Position numbers and translations under genes: made by a program. From NCBI GenBank assembly GCA_030378085.1, contig JAUCGK010000016.1, positions 1-33,809 on the forward strand: DNA of 33,809 nucleotides. Reading direction: 5' to 3'. This stretch comes from Candidatus Parabeggiatoa sp. HSG14 (GTDB lineage: Bacteria > Pseudomonadota > Gammaproteobacteria > Beggiatoales > Beggiatoaceae). The notes beneath the pieces are model-generated. The model worked only from the letters and a program-made list of their open reading frames with translations, was not told the DNA's origin and did no database searches. How positions within the stretch are numbered: the first letter of the stretch is position 1; the number at the start of each line of letters is the position of its first letter. Positions 9,349 to 18,179 of this stretch are shown one piece after another.

Positions 9349-9592
9349 ACAAAAACCGGTAACACGGTCATTAGTGGGACGTGTTCTCAGTAATAAAATG
9401 CAAAAAACCATTACCGTCTTAGTAGAACGTACTGTCAAGCACCCCAAATATGGCAAATATATAAAACGTTCTACTAAAATCCATGCCCATGATGAGGAAA
9501 GTGTTTGTCAAGTAGGAGATATTGTTGACATTGTCCAGTGTCGTCCTCTATCTAAAACCAAAGCATGGCGTTTGCAAAGGATTGTAACATAA
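9341..9592 (+). CDS. rpsQ: Small ribosomal subunit protein uS17
   Basis: S17 is an OB-fold primary binder of 16S rRNA. I chose ATG 9341 ([15 protein letters not shown]), giving 83 residues as in E. coli (84); an upstream in-frame ATG at 9320 would lie deep inside rpmC. Characteristic segments are [24 protein letters not shown] and the C-terminal [11 protein letters not shown]. It overlaps rpmC by eight bases. Last gene of the S10 group; a 477-bp gap precedes the spc group. Confidence 0.96.
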   Translation: MSEQKPVTRSLVGRVLSNKMQKTITVLVERTVKHPKYGKYIKRSTKIHAHDEESVCQVGDIVDIVQCRPLSKTKAWRLQRIVT

Positions 9593-10069
9593 AATATTTT
9601 CATAGCAAATGTGTAAAATCAATTGAGAATTGGTGTAATTACTTTAAAAGAAAAAATTTAGGATTATAGAATAATTTTGCTCATATTGGTAAAAAGATCA
9701 CTCGCCATAAACTTAAAACGAGCAACAAAATTTTTAGTTTTGTTAAGATTTGATAGATAGAGTTTTTAATTTTTTGGTGAAAATTTAGAAAGCTGTCACA
9801 ATATTACTTTAAAATTTACAGAATAAATAATCCTAATTTTTACTACATTTTTACTACCATGTCCTTATTATAATCTTTCACATTCAAAAAAATAACAGTT
9901 GTTATGTGCTACTTTTGATGTTATCCTTCCTCACTTTATTTTGATAGGGATGTTGTTATAAAGCTAAAATCTAACTCATAATTGAGTGATATAGCATGCT
10001 TTAGTTATAATTCATGGTTAAATTTTTGTCTCTGTAATTCTTCATTCACATAGGGAGTTATTTTTAAAA
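9593..10069. other. 477-bp non-coding gap between S10 and spc gene groups
   Basis: AT-rich with no plausible reading frame on either strand. AATTTAGGATTAT near 9656 and ATAATCCTAATTTT near 9828 form an imperfect inverted repeat, and ATTACTTTAAAA occurs directly twice near 9640 and 9803. A spc promoter is expected here, but I could not assign -35 and -10 boxes with confidence. Confidence 0.5.
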
Positions 10070-10438
10070 ATGATTCAAATGCAAACGATGCTAGAGGCTG
10101 CTGATAACAGTGGTGCGCGTAGACTTAAATGTATCAAGGTATTAGGCGGCTCACATCGTCGTTATGCCAGTATTGGTGACATCATAAAAGTTAGCATAAA
10201 AGAGGCCATTCCACGTAGTAAAGTGAAAAAAGGTGAGGTTTATCCAGCAATTGTCGTAAGAACCTGTAAAGGAGTTCGTCGGTCAGATGGTTCTGTTATT
10301 CGTTTTGATAGTAACGCTGCAGTGTTGCTTAATAATCAACTACAACCCATTGGTACTCGTATCTTTGGGCCAGTGACCCGTGAGTTGAGAGGTGAACATT
10401 TTATGAAAATTATTTCCTTAGCTCCAGAAGTTTTATGA
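10070..10438 (+). CDS. rplN: Large ribosomal subunit protein uL14
   Basis: L14 at the subunit interface, contacting 16S rRNA and the RsfS silencing factor. The 122 residues equal the usual length (123). [19 protein letters not shown], the basic [15 protein letters not shown] and the C-terminal PVTRELR are diagnostic. First gene of the spc group. Confidence 0.97.
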   Translation: MIQMQTMLEAADNSGARRLKCIKVLGGSHRRYASIGDIIKVSIKEAIPRSKVKKGEVYPAIVVRTCKGVRRSDGSVIRFDSNAAVLLNNQLQPIGTRIFGPVTRELRGEHFMKIISLAPEVL

Positions 10439-10468
10439 ATTGTGAATATTGATAAAATACCATCTAAA

Positions 10469-10482
10469 TAATTGATAACTGA
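10469..10482 (+). promoter_or_regulatory. TAATTGATAACTGA before rplX
   Basis: This 14-mer contains TAACTGA (10476-10482), 14 bases before the rplX ATG. The identical 14 bases occur before rpmJ at 15906-15919, also followed by a GTTGAA just before the start. A shared translational control site is inferred from position and repetition. Confidence 0.4.
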
Positions 10483-10496
10483 GTTAGTTGAAGAAG

Positions 10497-10814
10497 ATGC
10501 GAAAAATCAAAGTAGGTGACGATGTAATAGTTCTTGCGGGAAAAGATAAAGGTAAGTATGGTAAAGTTATTCGTTACACTACTAAGAACAAAGTGGTAGT
10601 AGAAAATATTAACGTGGTTAAACGTCATACTAAAGGTAATCCTATGCAAGGTACACCAGGTGGTATTATAGATAAAGAAATGCCCATTCATGTTTCTAAT
10701 GTGGCCTTACTAAATCCAACTACAAATAAGCCTGATAGAGTGGGTTTTAAATTTCTTGAAGATGATACAAAGGTACGCTACTTTAAATCAAATGGCGAAG
10801 TAATTGCGGAATAA
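10497..10814 (+). CDS. rplX: Large ribosomal subunit protein uL24
   Basis: L24 is an early assembly protein with a KOW motif. I take ATG 10497 ([19 protein letters not shown]), 105 residues, over an in-frame TTG three codons upstream; GAAGAAG just before it may act as the ribosome binding site. The KOW segment, the [18 protein letters not shown] region and the C-terminal [13 protein letters not shown] all fit. E. coli L24 is 104 residues. Confidence 0.95.
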   Translation: MRKIKVGDDVIVLAGKDKGKYGKVIRYTTKNKVVVENINVVKRHTKGNPMQGTPGGIIDKEMPIHVSNVALLNPTTNKPDRVGFKFLEDDTKVRYFKSNGEVIAE

Positions 10815-10886
10815 GTTGGTTGTTGAATTTTTAATTTTCTTTAAATCTAATATCTTTAAATTCAAAAAAGCCAGTAAAAAGAGCAA

Positions 10887-11423
10887 ATGACAAGATTACA
10901 AACACATTATCAAAAAATGGTAGTGCCACAATTGATGCAACAATTTAGCTATAAGAACATTATGCAAGTGCCAAAAATTGTGCAAATTACCCTCAATATG
11001 GGTTTAAGTGAAGCGGTTGGTGATAAAAAAGTGGTTGGCTTAGCTATGGGTGATATGACCGCTATTACAGGTCAAAAACCGGTTGTTACCAAAGCGAAGA
11101 AGTCTGTATCTAATTTTAAAATTCGTCAAGGCTGGCCTATTGGTTGTAAAGTGAATTTACGGCGTGAGCGAATGTATGAATTTTTTGATCGACTTATTAG
11201 TATTGCTATCCCTCGAATTCGTGATTTTCGAGGTTTTAGTACTAAAGCTTTTGATGGGCGTGGCAACTATAGTTTGGGTGTACGTGAACAAATTATTTTT
11301 CCTGAAATTGATTACGATAAGATTGATGCAATCAGGGGAATGGATATTACTATTACTACCACAGCAAAGACAAATGAAGAAGGTTGTGCTTTATTGAAGG
11401 CATTTAATTTTCCACTTAGATAG
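10887..11423 (+). CDS. rplE: Large ribosomal subunit protein uL5
   Basis: L5 binds 5S rRNA and forms the bridge to S13 in the central protuberance. The 178 residues (E. coli 179) include [41 protein letters not shown] and [19 protein letters not shown]. The start has a purine-rich AAAGAG upstream. A 135-bp gap precedes rpsN. Confidence 0.97.
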   Translation: MTRLQTHYQKMVVPQLMQQFSYKNIMQVPKIVQITLNMGLSEAVGDKKVVGLAMGDMTAITGQKPVVTKAKKSVSNFKIRQGWPIGCKVNLRRERMYEFFDRLISIAIPRIRDFRGFSTKAFDGRGNYSLGVREQIIFPEIDYDKIDAIRGMDITITTTAKTNEEGCALLKAFNFPLR

Positions 11424-11558
11424 TTGTAGTAAGTGATTTTATAAGATAATTTGGTAGGTTAGCAAAAAAAGCACGTAAGGAACAAAAAAATTAATTCCTT
11501 ATAAAATATCCATTTTTTCAACTAAAATTTTTGAAGAATAGCTGGTAACTAAATAAAT

Positions 11559-11864
11559 ATGGCAAAACTTTCCATGATCAATCGAGAAGCAAAGCGTATA
11601 CGAATGGTCAAAAAATATGCGGTCCAACGAGCAACTTTGAAAAAAACATCATCGGATGTTAATGTAAGTGAAGATGAACGCGAAGTAGCAAGATGTAAAT
11701 TACAATCTTTACCACGAAATGCTAGCCCTTGCAGGATACGTAACCGCTGCCGAATAACTGGTCGCCCACATGGTTATTATAGGAAATTTGGTTTAGCTAG
11801 GAATAAATTGCGTGAAGCGGCAATGCAAGGATTTGTACCAGGTTTAGTTAAGTCAAGTTGGTAA
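11559..11864 (+). CDS. rpsN: Small ribosomal subunit protein uS14 (long, zinc-free form)
   Basis: S14 of the 30S head. At 101 residues it is the long form. It lacks the paired CXXC zinc motifs of the short form, retaining only scattered cysteines around [19 protein letters not shown]. The C terminus ends [11 protein letters not shown] as in E. coli. The start is set by homology. Upstream, GCTGGTAACTAAA is only loosely like the TAACTGA motif. Confidence 0.96.
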   Translation: MAKLSMINREAKRIRMVKKYAVQRATLKKTSSDVNVSEDEREVARCKLQSLPRNASPCRIRNRCRITGRPHGYYRKFGLARNKLREAAMQGFVPGLVKSSW

Positions 11865-11919
11865 AGCGAGTTATTACTTTAAAACTGTAAACTTTATAAA
11901 ATCTGATGAGGATAAATTG

Positions 11920-12312
11920 ATGAGTATGTCAGATCCTATTGCTGATTTGTTGACACGCATTCGTAACAGTCAAGCAGTTAAAAAAAAGCAAATAGAAATT
12001 CCCGCTTCAAAAATAAAAGCAGCTATTGCTAAAATTTTACAGAAAGAGGGGTATATTACAAGTTATAGTGTCTCTGAAGGTATTAAACCCATATTGACAA
12101 TCATTCTCAAATATTATAATGGGAAACCTATTATTTCTGAAATTAAGCGAGTCAGTCGCCCCGGTTTACGTGTTTATAAAACAAGGGATGATTTACCCAA
12201 AGTGTTAGGAGGATTGGGTATTGCAATTATGTCTACTTCCAAAGGCTTAATGACTGGTCGCAAAGCATATAGCACAGGACACGGTGGTGAATGGCTGTGT
12301 TTTGTGTCTTGA
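11920..12312 (+). CDS. rpsH: Small ribosomal subunit protein uS8
   Basis: S8 binds helix 21 of 16S rRNA and in E. coli represses the spc operon by binding the rplE leader region. I use ATG 11920 ([16 protein letters not shown]), 130 residues, exactly the E. coli length, with GAGG at 11908-11911; an in-frame TTG lies one codon upstream. The RNA-binding C terminus has [26 protein letters not shown] and ends GGEWLCFVS. Confidence 0.96.
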   Translation: MSMSDPIADLLTRIRNSQAVKKKQIEIPASKIKAAIAKILQKEGYITSYSVSEGIKPILTIILKYYNGKPIISEIKRVSRPGLRVYKTRDDLPKVLGGLGIAIMSTSKGLMTGRKAYSTGHGGEWLCFVS

Positions 12313-12355
12313 AATTTTACTTCATAACTAACCCAATTGTGAGATATTATTAGAA

Positions 12356-12889
12356 ATGTCTAGAATTGCTAAAAACCCCATTCCTATTCAAAAAAACTTT
12401 AAAATTTGCTTGAATGGTCAAATACTTAAGGTTAGTGGTAATAAAGGCAACTTAGAACATATCATTCATAAAAATGTTGAAGTTAATTTAACAGATGATG
12501 TTTTGACATTTGCACCACGAACTTCTTCTCAAACAGCAAAAGCTTTAGCTGGTACAACACGATCTTTAGTCAATAATATGGTGCTAGGCGTTACTCAAGG
12601 TTTTGAGAAGAAACTTTTGTTAGTGGGAATAGGTTATCGTGTTCAAATTCAAGGTAAAATACTTAACCTTACTGTAGGATTTTCTCGTCCAGTGAATTTT
12701 AATATTCCTGAAAATATTACCATCAATACACCAAGTCAAACTGAAATCATTGTCAAAGGTATAAATAAACAACAAGTAGGGCAAATTGCGGCTAATATTC
12801 GTGCTTTTCGTCCCCCAGAACCTTATAAAGGTAAAGGTATAAGATATGTTGATGAGGTGATTGTGATAAAAGAGGCTAAGAAAAAATAA
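12356..12889 (+). CDS. rplF: Large ribosomal subunit protein uL6
   Basis: L6 lies near the sarcin-ricin loop and the factor-binding site. The 177 residues match E. coli (177) and show the two repeated L6 domains, with MSRIAKNPIPI at the start, GVTQGFEKKLLLVGIGYR in the middle and PPEPYKGKGIRYVDE near the end. No Shine-Dalgarno sequence is evident before the ATG. Confidence 0.97.
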   Translation: MSRIAKNPIPIQKNFKICLNGQILKVSGNKGNLEHIIHKNVEVNLTDDVLTFAPRTSSQTAKALAGTTRSLVNNMVLGVTQGFEKKLLLVGIGYRVQIQGKILNLTVGFSRPVNFNIPENITINTPSQTEIIVKGINKQQVGQIAANIRAFRPPEPYKGKGIRYVDEVIVIKEAKKK

Positions 12890-12919
12890 TTTGATGATTG
12901 GGAATGGAGGAGAAGATGT

Positions 12920-13273
12920 ATGGATAAAAAATTAGCCCGTTTGCGGAGAGCACGGCGTGTTCGGGCAAGGATTAAAAGAGTAGGTGCAGTACGGTTGTGT
13001 ATAAATAAAACGCCTCAACATATTTATGCTCAACTTATCACACCAAATGGTTCTCAAGTTCTTGCGAGTGCTTCTAGTTTAGAAAAAGAATTTAAACAAA
13101 TGATGAGTTATGGAGGAAATGTAAAAGCAGCGGTGGTAGTGGGTAAGACAATTGCGGAACGTGCTAAGACAATAGGTATTACTAAAGTAGCTTTTGATCG
13201 GTCTGGTTTTAAGTATCATGGCCGTATTAAAGCCTTGGCAACAGGTGCCCGTGAAAATGGTCTAAATTTCTAG
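12920..13273 (+). CDS. rplR: Large ribosomal subunit protein uL18
   Basis: L18 carries 5S rRNA into the 50S subunit. The 117 residues equal E. coli L18. The arginine-rich N terminus ([17 protein letters not shown]), [15 protein letters not shown], and the C-terminal [21 protein letters not shown] are diagnostic. The ribosome binding site GGAGGAGA is one of the strongest in the cluster. Confidence 0.97.
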   Translation: MDKKLARLRRARRVRARIKRVGAVRLCINKTPQHIYAQLITPNGSQVLASASSLEKEFKQMMSYGGNVKAAVVVGKTIAERAKTIGITKVAFDRSGFKYHGRIKALATGARENGLNF

Positions 13274-13306
13274 CTAATTAAGTGATACCTGAATAATTGA
13301 ACGGTT

Positions 13307-13819
13307 ATGGCAAATTACGATATTCAACGCACCAAAAATGATGACCTTTTGGAAAAATTGGTCGCTGTCAACAGGGTTGCTAAAGTAGTTAAAGGGGGAC
13401 GTATTTTTAGTTTTACGGCACTGACAGTGGTGGGTGACGGTAAAGGACAAGCGGGATTTGGTTATGGTAAAGCCCGTGAAGTGCCTGTGGCAATTCAAAA
13501 AGCCATGGAGAATGCACGTAAAAATATGTATAAGATTTCTTTGAAAGGCTCAACCTTACAATATCCCATTGTAGCAACACATGGTGCTGCAAAGGTTCAT
13601 ATGCAACCTGCTTCAGAAGGAACAGGGATTATTGCAGGGGGTGCTATGCGTGCAGTATTTAATGTGTTAGGAGTTCGTGACGTGTTGGCTAAATCCATTG
13701 GTTCTTCCAATCCCAAAAATGTGGTACGTGCTATGTTCAAGGGTTTGATAGCAATGGCTAGTCCGGAATCAATAGCAGCCAAGCGTGGTAAAACAGTTGA
13801 GGAGATTTTAGGTGAATAA
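13307..13819 (+). CDS. rpsE: Small ribosomal subunit protein uS5
   Basis: S5 affects decoding accuracy and helps unwind mRNA at the entry site. The 170 residues include [36 protein letters not shown] and the C-terminal [21 protein letters not shown]. The end overlaps the rpmD GTG start by eight bases, a translationally coupled arrangement. Confidence 0.97.
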   Translation: MANYDIQRTKNDDLLEKLVAVNRVAKVVKGGRIFSFTALTVVGDGKGQAGFGYGKAREVPVAIQKAMENARKNMYKISLKGSTLQYPIVATHGAAKVHMQPASEGTGIIAGGAMRAVFNVLGVRDVLAKSIGSSNPKNVVRAMFKGLIAMASPESIAAKRGKTVEEILGE

Positions 13820-14003
13820 TAATGAAAAAAAGCTTAAAATCACACAAATGGGAAGTATCCACGGACGTAAACCTAAACATAAAGCTTGTGTTATTGGATT
13901 GGGTTTACGGCATCGGCATCATACCGTTGTAATTGAGGATACACAGGCTATACGTGGAATGATTAATCGGGTTGCTTATCTTTTAAAAGTGGAAGAACTT
14001 TAA
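13812..14003 (+). CDS. rpmD: Large ribosomal subunit protein uL30 (GTG start)
   Basis: L30, 63 residues, recognised by [31 protein letters not shown] and [21 protein letters not shown]. The only in-frame start that keeps the conserved KITQ region in place is GTG at 13812, overlapping the rpsE stop; the nearby ATG at 13822 is out of frame. A GGAG lies about ten bases upstream inside rpsE. Confidence 0.94.
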   Translation: MNNNEKKLKITQMGSIHGRKPKHKACVIGLGLRHRHHTVVIEDTQAIRGMINRVAYLLKVEEL

Positions 14004-14010
14004 AAAAATC

Positions 14011-14442
14011 ATGTATTTAAATACGTTAAAACCTGCTACAAATGCAAAAAAAACAGCTAAACGGGTTGGACGTGGCATAGGTTCTGGGTTAGGTAAAACC
14101 TGCGGGCGGGGACACAAAGGCCAACGTTCGCGATCTGGAGGTTTTCATAAGGTAGGTTTTGAAGGTGGGCAAATGCCCTTGCAGAGACGTTTACCAAAAG
14201 TGGGCTTTGTTTCATTAAAAGCAAAATTGACTGCAGAAGTTCGTTTGCATGAACTTGAGCATGTAGGACAAGAAATAGTGGATTTATCCAGCTTAAAAGC
14301 AGCCAAGATTATCCCGCAAAAAGTAAAACGTGCCAAAATTATGGTATCTGGTAAACTGACGAAAGCTGTTAAAATTCGTGGACTTGCCGTAACAAGAGGA
14401 GCACGAACAGCTATCGAAGCAGCAGGTGGATCAATTGAATAG
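14011..14442 (+). CDS. rplO: Large ribosomal subunit protein uL15
   Basis: L15, a late-assembling 50S protein with a long basic N-terminal extension. The 143 residues (E. coli 144) begin [20 protein letters not shown], followed by [22 protein letters not shown] and [15 protein letters not shown]. Its stop is 12 bases before the secY GTG, which has its own AAAGAGGA ribosome binding site. Confidence 0.97.
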   Translation: MYLNTLKPATNAKKTAKRVGRGIGSGLGKTCGRGHKGQRSRSGGFHKVGFEGGQMPLQRRLPKVGFVSLKAKLTAEVRLHELEHVGQEIVDLSSLKAAKIIPQKVKRAKIMVSGKLTKAVKIRGLAVTRGARTAIEAAGGSIE

Positions 14443-14454
14443 AAAGAGGAATAA

Positions 14455-15792
14455 GTGGCTATTCAGACAGCAGCGGGTATAGAGTTGGGCAAGTTAGGTC
14501 GGCTCACTGAACTTAAACAGCGGTTATTATTTGTGTTGGGTGCGATTATTGTCTTTCGCATCGGTACTTTTATCCCTGTACCAGGTATTGACCCAGTTGC
14601 ATTGGCAGCAATGTTTGAGGAGCAACGTGGCACTATTTTAGACATGTTTAACATGTTTTCAGGAGGAGCCTTAGAACGTTTTTCCGTATTTGCTATAGGG
14701 ATTATGCCTTATATTTCTGCGGCTATTATTATGCAGTTATTAACAGCAGTTTCACCAACGTTAGAACAATTGAAAAAAGAAGGGGAAACTGGACGGCGAA
14801 AAATTACTCAATATACCCGTTATGGTACGTTAGGGTTGGCAACCTTTCAAGCAACTGGAGTGGCCATTGCTTTAGAAAGTCAAAATGTGGTCATTGACCC
14901 TGGTTTGGGGTTTCGGATTACTGCTATCATGACGTTGGTAACAGGGGCAATGTTTTTAATGTGGTTAGGTGAACAAGTCACTGAGCGTGGCATTGGTAAT
15001 GGTATTTCAATCATCATTTTTGCAGGCATTGTTGCTGGTTTACCTTCCGCAATGGGTGGTACCTTGGAGTTAGCGCGTACAGGGCAATTACATGTTCTCA
15101 CTGTGTTATTATTGTTTTCTATTGTGTTGTTGGTGACGGCTTTTGTGGTGTTTGTTGAACGTGGACAACGCCGTATAACAGTTAATTATGCCAAACGTCA
15201 AGTTGGCAATAAGATGTATGCTGGACAAAGCAGTCATTTACCTTTAAAACTAAATATGGCTGGTGTTATTCCACCCATTTTTGCTTCTAGTATTATTTTA
15301 TTTCCAGCTACCTTGGGGGGTTGGTTTGGTAGTGCTGAGGGCATGACATGGTTGAAAGACTTATCTCAAACTTTGTCACCAGGGCAACCTTTGTACGTGA
15401 TGTTTTATGCTGTGGCAATTATCTTTTTTTGTTTTTTTTATACAGCATTAATTTTTAATCCGAAAGAAATCGCTGATAATCTAAAAAAGTCAGGTGCTTT
15501 TATTCCGGGGGTAAGACCTGGTAAGCAAACCGCAGAATATATTGATCTAGTAATGTCACGTTTAACCTTGGCAAGTGCGATTTATATGGCATCCGTTTGT
15601 TTATTACCAGAATTTTTAATTCTTAGATGGAATGTACCTTTTTATTTTGGAGGCACTTCTCTATTGATTATTGTGGTTGTCACTATGGATTTTATGTCTC
15701 AAGTACAAGCTCACCTGATGTCCCACCAATATGAGGGATTGATGAAAAAAGCTAATTTGAAAGGACACGGACGAAACCCCTTATTACGCTAA
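14455..15792 (+). CDS. secY: Preprotein translocase channel subunit SecY (GTG start)
   Basis: SecY is the protein-conducting channel of the inner membrane, working with SecE, SecG and SecA. The 445 residues contain ten hydrophobic segments, beginning at about residues 23-43. The plug region [34 protein letters not shown], and the cytosolic C5 loop with [22 protein letters not shown] are intact. The start is GTG with AAAGAGGA upstream. As usual it follows rplO. Immediately after its stop comes ATCAGTTAT, the complement of the motif before rpmJ. Confidence 0.98.
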   Translation: MAIQTAAGIELGKLGRLTELKQRLLFVLGAIIVFRIGTFIPVPGIDPVALAAMFEEQRGTILDMFNMFSGGALERFSVFAIGIMPYISAAIIMQLLTAVSPTLEQLKKEGETGRRKITQYTRYGTLGLATFQATGVAIALESQNVVIDPGLGFRITAIMTLVTGAMFLMWLGEQVTERGIGNGISIIIFAGIVAGLPSAMGGTLELARTGQLHVLTVLLLFSIVLLVTAFVVFVERGQRRITVNYAKRQVGNKMYAGQSSHLPLKLNMAGVIPPIFASSIILFPATLGGWFGSAEGMTWLKDLSQTLSPGQPLYVMFYAVAIIFFCFFYTALIFNPKEIADNLKKSGAFIPGVRPGKQTAEYIDLVMSRLTLASAIYMASVCLLPEFLILRWNVPFYFGGTSLLIIVVVTMDFMSQVQAHLMSHQYEGLMKKANLKGHGRNPLLR

Positions 15793-15920
15793 ATCAGTTA
15801 TTCCAGTGAGTGAGGGTTTTGCTAATAAGTCAGGAAGAGATAGGGATGATTGCTTCATAAATATAAATTATAAGATATTGGTTTTCTCACCTTCACTATG
15901 AAGAGTAATTGATAACTGAT
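15793..15920 (+). promoter_or_regulatory. 9-bp complementary pair in the secY-rpmJ gap
   Basis: ATCAGTTAT (15793-15801), beginning at the first base after the secY stop, is the exact reverse complement of ATAACTGAT (15912-15920), which lies 14 bases before rpmJ. It mirrors the rpsG-fusA arrangement. The longer block TAATTGATAACTGA (15906-15919) is identical to that before rplX. Base pairing across the 110-nt interval is possible but untested. Confidence 0.45.
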
Positions 15921-15934
15921 AATGGATTGTTGAA

Positions 15935-16048
15935 ATGAAAGTAAGAGCTTCTGTGAAAAAAATTTGTCGAAATTGTAAAATTATTCGTCGTAAGAGAATA
16001 GTTCGAGTGATTTGCACGGATAAGCGACATAAGCAACGACAAGGATAA
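15935..16048 (+). CDS. rpmJ: Large ribosomal subunit protein bL36 (zinc-ribbon form)
   Basis: A 37-residue frame beginning [15 protein letters not shown] and ending RHKQRQG, unmistakable as L36. It keeps the full zinc-binding set Cys11, Cys14, Cys27 and His32 (CX2CX12CX4H), so it is the zinc-dependent paralogue rather than the zinc-free form expressed during zinc limitation. It sits in its usual place after secY. Confidence 0.96.
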   Translation: MKVRASVKKICRNCKIIRRKRIVRVICTDKRHKQRQG

Positions 16049-16297
16049 TAAACTCCGATTTAAAATCACTGATTATTACAATTACTATGTTCTTGGCATA
16101 ATCATCTCTCATCTTGGAAATAATATTCCTCTCTAACCTTCCCAAAAAACTATTCTATGCATATAAAATTAAGAAAAAAATTAAGATTAAGGAATATAGT
16201 AATTATTATTTCTCTAATTTAAATCTTAAAAACTCTTTGTGCATAGAGTATTCCAAAAAGGGAGGAAAATCGTTGGCAAATATTTTTTTCAGGTATT

Positions 16298-16304
16298 TAA
16301 CTGA
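16298..16304 (+). promoter_or_regulatory. Single TAACTGA before rpsM
   Basis: TAACTGA ends 23 bases before the rpsM ATG, in an otherwise featureless 279-bp AT-rich gap (16049-16327). Unlike the fusA case, a purine-rich AAAAAGGGA lies between the heptamer and the start and could serve as the ribosome binding site. Chance occurrence cannot be excluded. Confidence 0.25.
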
Positions 16305-16327
16305 CTAACAGAAAAAGGGAATAGTTT

Positions 16328-16687
16328 ATGGCCCGTATTGCTGGCATTAATATCCCAGTACACAAACATACAGTTATTGCATTAAGATCTATTTACGGGA
16401 TTGGTCCTACCTTAGCACAACATATTTGTGATAGAGCAGGTATTGCTTCTAATATAAAGGTCAAGAATTTGAATGATTCTGAGTTAGAAAGCTTGCGTAC
16501 TGAGGTAGCTAAGTGTAACGTGGAAGGGGATTTGCGTCGTGAAGTCGCAATGAATGTAAAACGTTTAATGGATTTAGGGTGTTACCGTGGAATGCGACAT
16601 CGTCGGGGATTACCTGTGCGTGGTCAGCGTACTCGTACCAATGCTCATACCCGTAAGGGACCACGTAGACCAATAAAGAAAAAATAA
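16328..16687 (+). CDS. rpsM: Small ribosomal subunit protein uS13
   Basis: S13 of the 30S head, contacting the P-site tRNA and L5. The 119 residues (E. coli 118) show [26 protein letters not shown], the helix-two-turn-helix core, and the C-terminal [16 protein letters not shown]. The upstream AAAAAGGGA is a plausible ribosome binding site. First gene of the alpha group. Confidence 0.97.
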   Translation: MARIAGINIPVHKHTVIALRSIYGIGPTLAQHICDRAGIASNIKVKNLNDSELESLRTEVAKCNVEGDLRREVAMNVKRLMDLGCYRGMRHRRGLPVRGQRTRTNAHTRKGPRRPIKKK

Positions 16688-16733
16688 CTTTTTGTTTTTT
16701 TTTGTAATCTAGTATGAGCAACTAATATAAGTT

Positions 16734-17123
16734 ATGGCAAAAACAACACCACGCCAACGTAAAAAAGTAAAAAAAAATGTCACAGATGGCATTGCCCATG
16801 TGCATGCTTCTTTTAATAACACAATTATTACTATTACCGACCGTCAAGGCAATGCTTTGGGATGGGCAACAGCTGGTGGAAGTGGTTTTCGGGGTTCACG
16901 TAAAAGTACTCCCTTTGCAGCTCAAATAGCAGCTGAAAGAGTTGGTAATGTAGTAAAAGAATTTGGGATTAAAAATCTAGAAGTACAAATTAAAGGACCG
17001 GGACCAGGGCGTGAATCTGCTGTGCGGTCACTCAATGCTAACGGTTTTAAAATTACTAGTATTACAGATGTCACGCCAATTCCGCATAATGGATGCCGTC
17101 CACCTAAGAGGCGTCGAGTCTAA
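16734..17123 (+). CDS. rpsK: Small ribosomal subunit protein uS11
   Basis: S11 forms the 30S platform near the E-site mRNA. The 129 residues include [19 protein letters not shown], the conserved [22 protein letters not shown], and the C terminus [18 protein letters not shown]. It has an ATG start without an obvious Shine-Dalgarno sequence. It is followed by a 160-bp interval that carries the 47-codon open frame. Confidence 0.97.
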   Translation: MAKTTPRQRKKVKKNVTDGIAHVHASFNNTIITITDRQGNALGWATAGGSGFRGSRKSTPFAAQIAAERVGNVVKEFGIKNLEVQIKGPGPGRESAVRSLNANGFKITSITDVTPIPHNGCRPPKRRRV

Positions 17124-17137
17124 ATTCTATAATTGTT

Positions 17138-17281
17138 ATGGCACAGTTATCCAATTTGGATTTATTATTTCCTCCACAACATTTTTTTCACCGCTCGCGC
17201 TATGATGATGATATACGGGAAATTTTTGCTAAGATGCCTTATGAATTGATAACAGAAATAAATAAATTTAAGAGAAATTAA
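17138..17281 (+). CDS. Candidate small protein, 47 aa, between rpsK and rpsD
   Basis: An open frame from ATG 17138 to TAA 17279-17281, two bases before the rpsD ATG. The product starts [17 protein letters not shown] and ends [10 protein letters not shown]; its middle is rich in charged residues ([18 protein letters not shown]), unlike the Lys/Ile/Asn/Tyr-rich translations of the other AT-rich gaps. Its base composition is richer in GC than the neighbouring non-coding DNA. I do not recognise the family. There is no strong ribosome binding site, so it may be a leader-type peptide coupled to rpsD, a gene remnant, or a chance frame. Confidence 0.35.
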   Translation: MAQLSNLDLLFPPQHFFHRSRYDDDIREIFAKMPYELITEINKFKRN

Positions 17282-17283
17282 AC

Positions 17284-17904
17284 ATGGCAAGATATCTGGG
17301 GCCAAAATGTAAATTAAGCCGTCGCGAAGGAATTGATCTATTTTTGAAAAGTCGTGCGCGAGGGTTTGAATCAAAATGCAAACATGAAAAACTGCCAGGG
17401 GAACACGGCGACAAACGTCAGCGTGTATCTGATTATGCCTTGCAATTGCGTGAAAAGCAAAAGTTACGCAGACTTTATGGTGTTTTAGAACGGCAATTTC
17501 ACAGTTACTACCTAAAGGCGAACCGTTTAAAAGGATCGACCGGTGAAAATTTACTAAAATTACTTGAATGTCGCTTAGATAATATAGTATATCGTATGGG
17601 ATTTGCAGTAACACGCGCTGAAGCCAGACAATTGGTGAGTCACAAAGCAATTTTAGTTAATAGTAAAGTGGTTAATATTCCATCAATCCAAATAAAAACG
17701 AGAGATATCATTAGTATTCGTGATAAAAGTCGTGAACAATTGCGTATCAGAGCTGCATTAAACAGTGCGGTGGAATACGGTTTTCCAGAATGGGTTGATG
17801 TGGATGTTGATAAAATGCAAGGCGTGTTTAAAACTGCTCCTGAGCGTATGGAGTTACCTAGTGATATTAATGAGCAACTTGTCGTTGAATTGTATTCAAA
17901 ATAA
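17284..17904 (+). CDS. rpsD: Small ribosomal subunit protein uS4
   Basis: S4 initiates 30S assembly on the 5' domain; in E. coli it represses the alpha operon by binding a pseudoknot before rpsM. The 206 residues equal E. coli S4. [16 protein letters not shown], the S4 RNA-binding domain with [26 protein letters not shown], and the C terminus LVVELYSK are intact. Only isolated cysteines are present in the N-terminal region, so it is the zinc-free type. TTCAGTTATT follows seven bases after its stop. Confidence 0.97.
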   Translation: MARYLGPKCKLSRREGIDLFLKSRARGFESKCKHEKLPGEHGDKRQRVSDYALQLREKQKLRRLYGVLERQFHSYYLKANRLKGSTGENLLKLLECRLDNIVYRMGFAVTRAEARQLVSHKAILVNSKVVNIPSIQIKTRDIISIRDKSREQLRIRAALNSAVEYGFPEWVDVDVDKMQGVFKTAPERMELPSDINEQLVVELYSK

Positions 17905-17962
17905 ATTCAGTTCAGTTATTAAGTAGTTGGTTTTTAACTGTAAATTATATACTGATAGCTAT

Positions 17963-18135
17963 CAATACCTTCGCCAAAAGCTTGAGTATTAAACTCAACT
18001 ATTATAAAAATGCTTAAAAATCAAAGAGATTTAAAATAAGCCTCATTTGGGTTAAAAATATGCTAACTAATTGAAATTAAAGTAATATCATATTAATAAC
18101 CTACTTATTCAGTAGGATAATTGGCGAAGGTATTG
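17963..18135 (+). mobile_element. MITE-like element, copy 2, with 6-bp target duplication
   Basis: A 173-bp unit bounded by the same CAATACCTTCGCCAA / TTGGCGAAGGTATTG ends as copy 1 and homologous to it throughout in the opposite orientation. It is flanked by a perfect direct repeat AGCTAT (17957-17962 and 18136-18141), the expected mark of transposition. No coding capacity. It occupies most of the 275-bp rpsD-rpoA gap and ends 44 bases before the rpoA start, so it may affect rpoA expression. Confidence 0.82.
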
Positions 18136-18179
18136 AGCTATGTTCTGATAATTGTTTACTGATAGCAGTTCACTAATAT

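Noticed and set aside
16114-16308. 64-codon plus-strand frame between rpmJ and rpsM
   Set aside because: The translation is dominated by Lys, Ile, Asn and Tyr as expected of AT-rich non-coding DNA, and it has no coupling to neighbours.
17165-17650. 161-codon minus-strand frame opposite rpsD
   Set aside because: It lies antisense to the certain rpsD gene, has no recognisable protein motifs and mirrors S4 codons.
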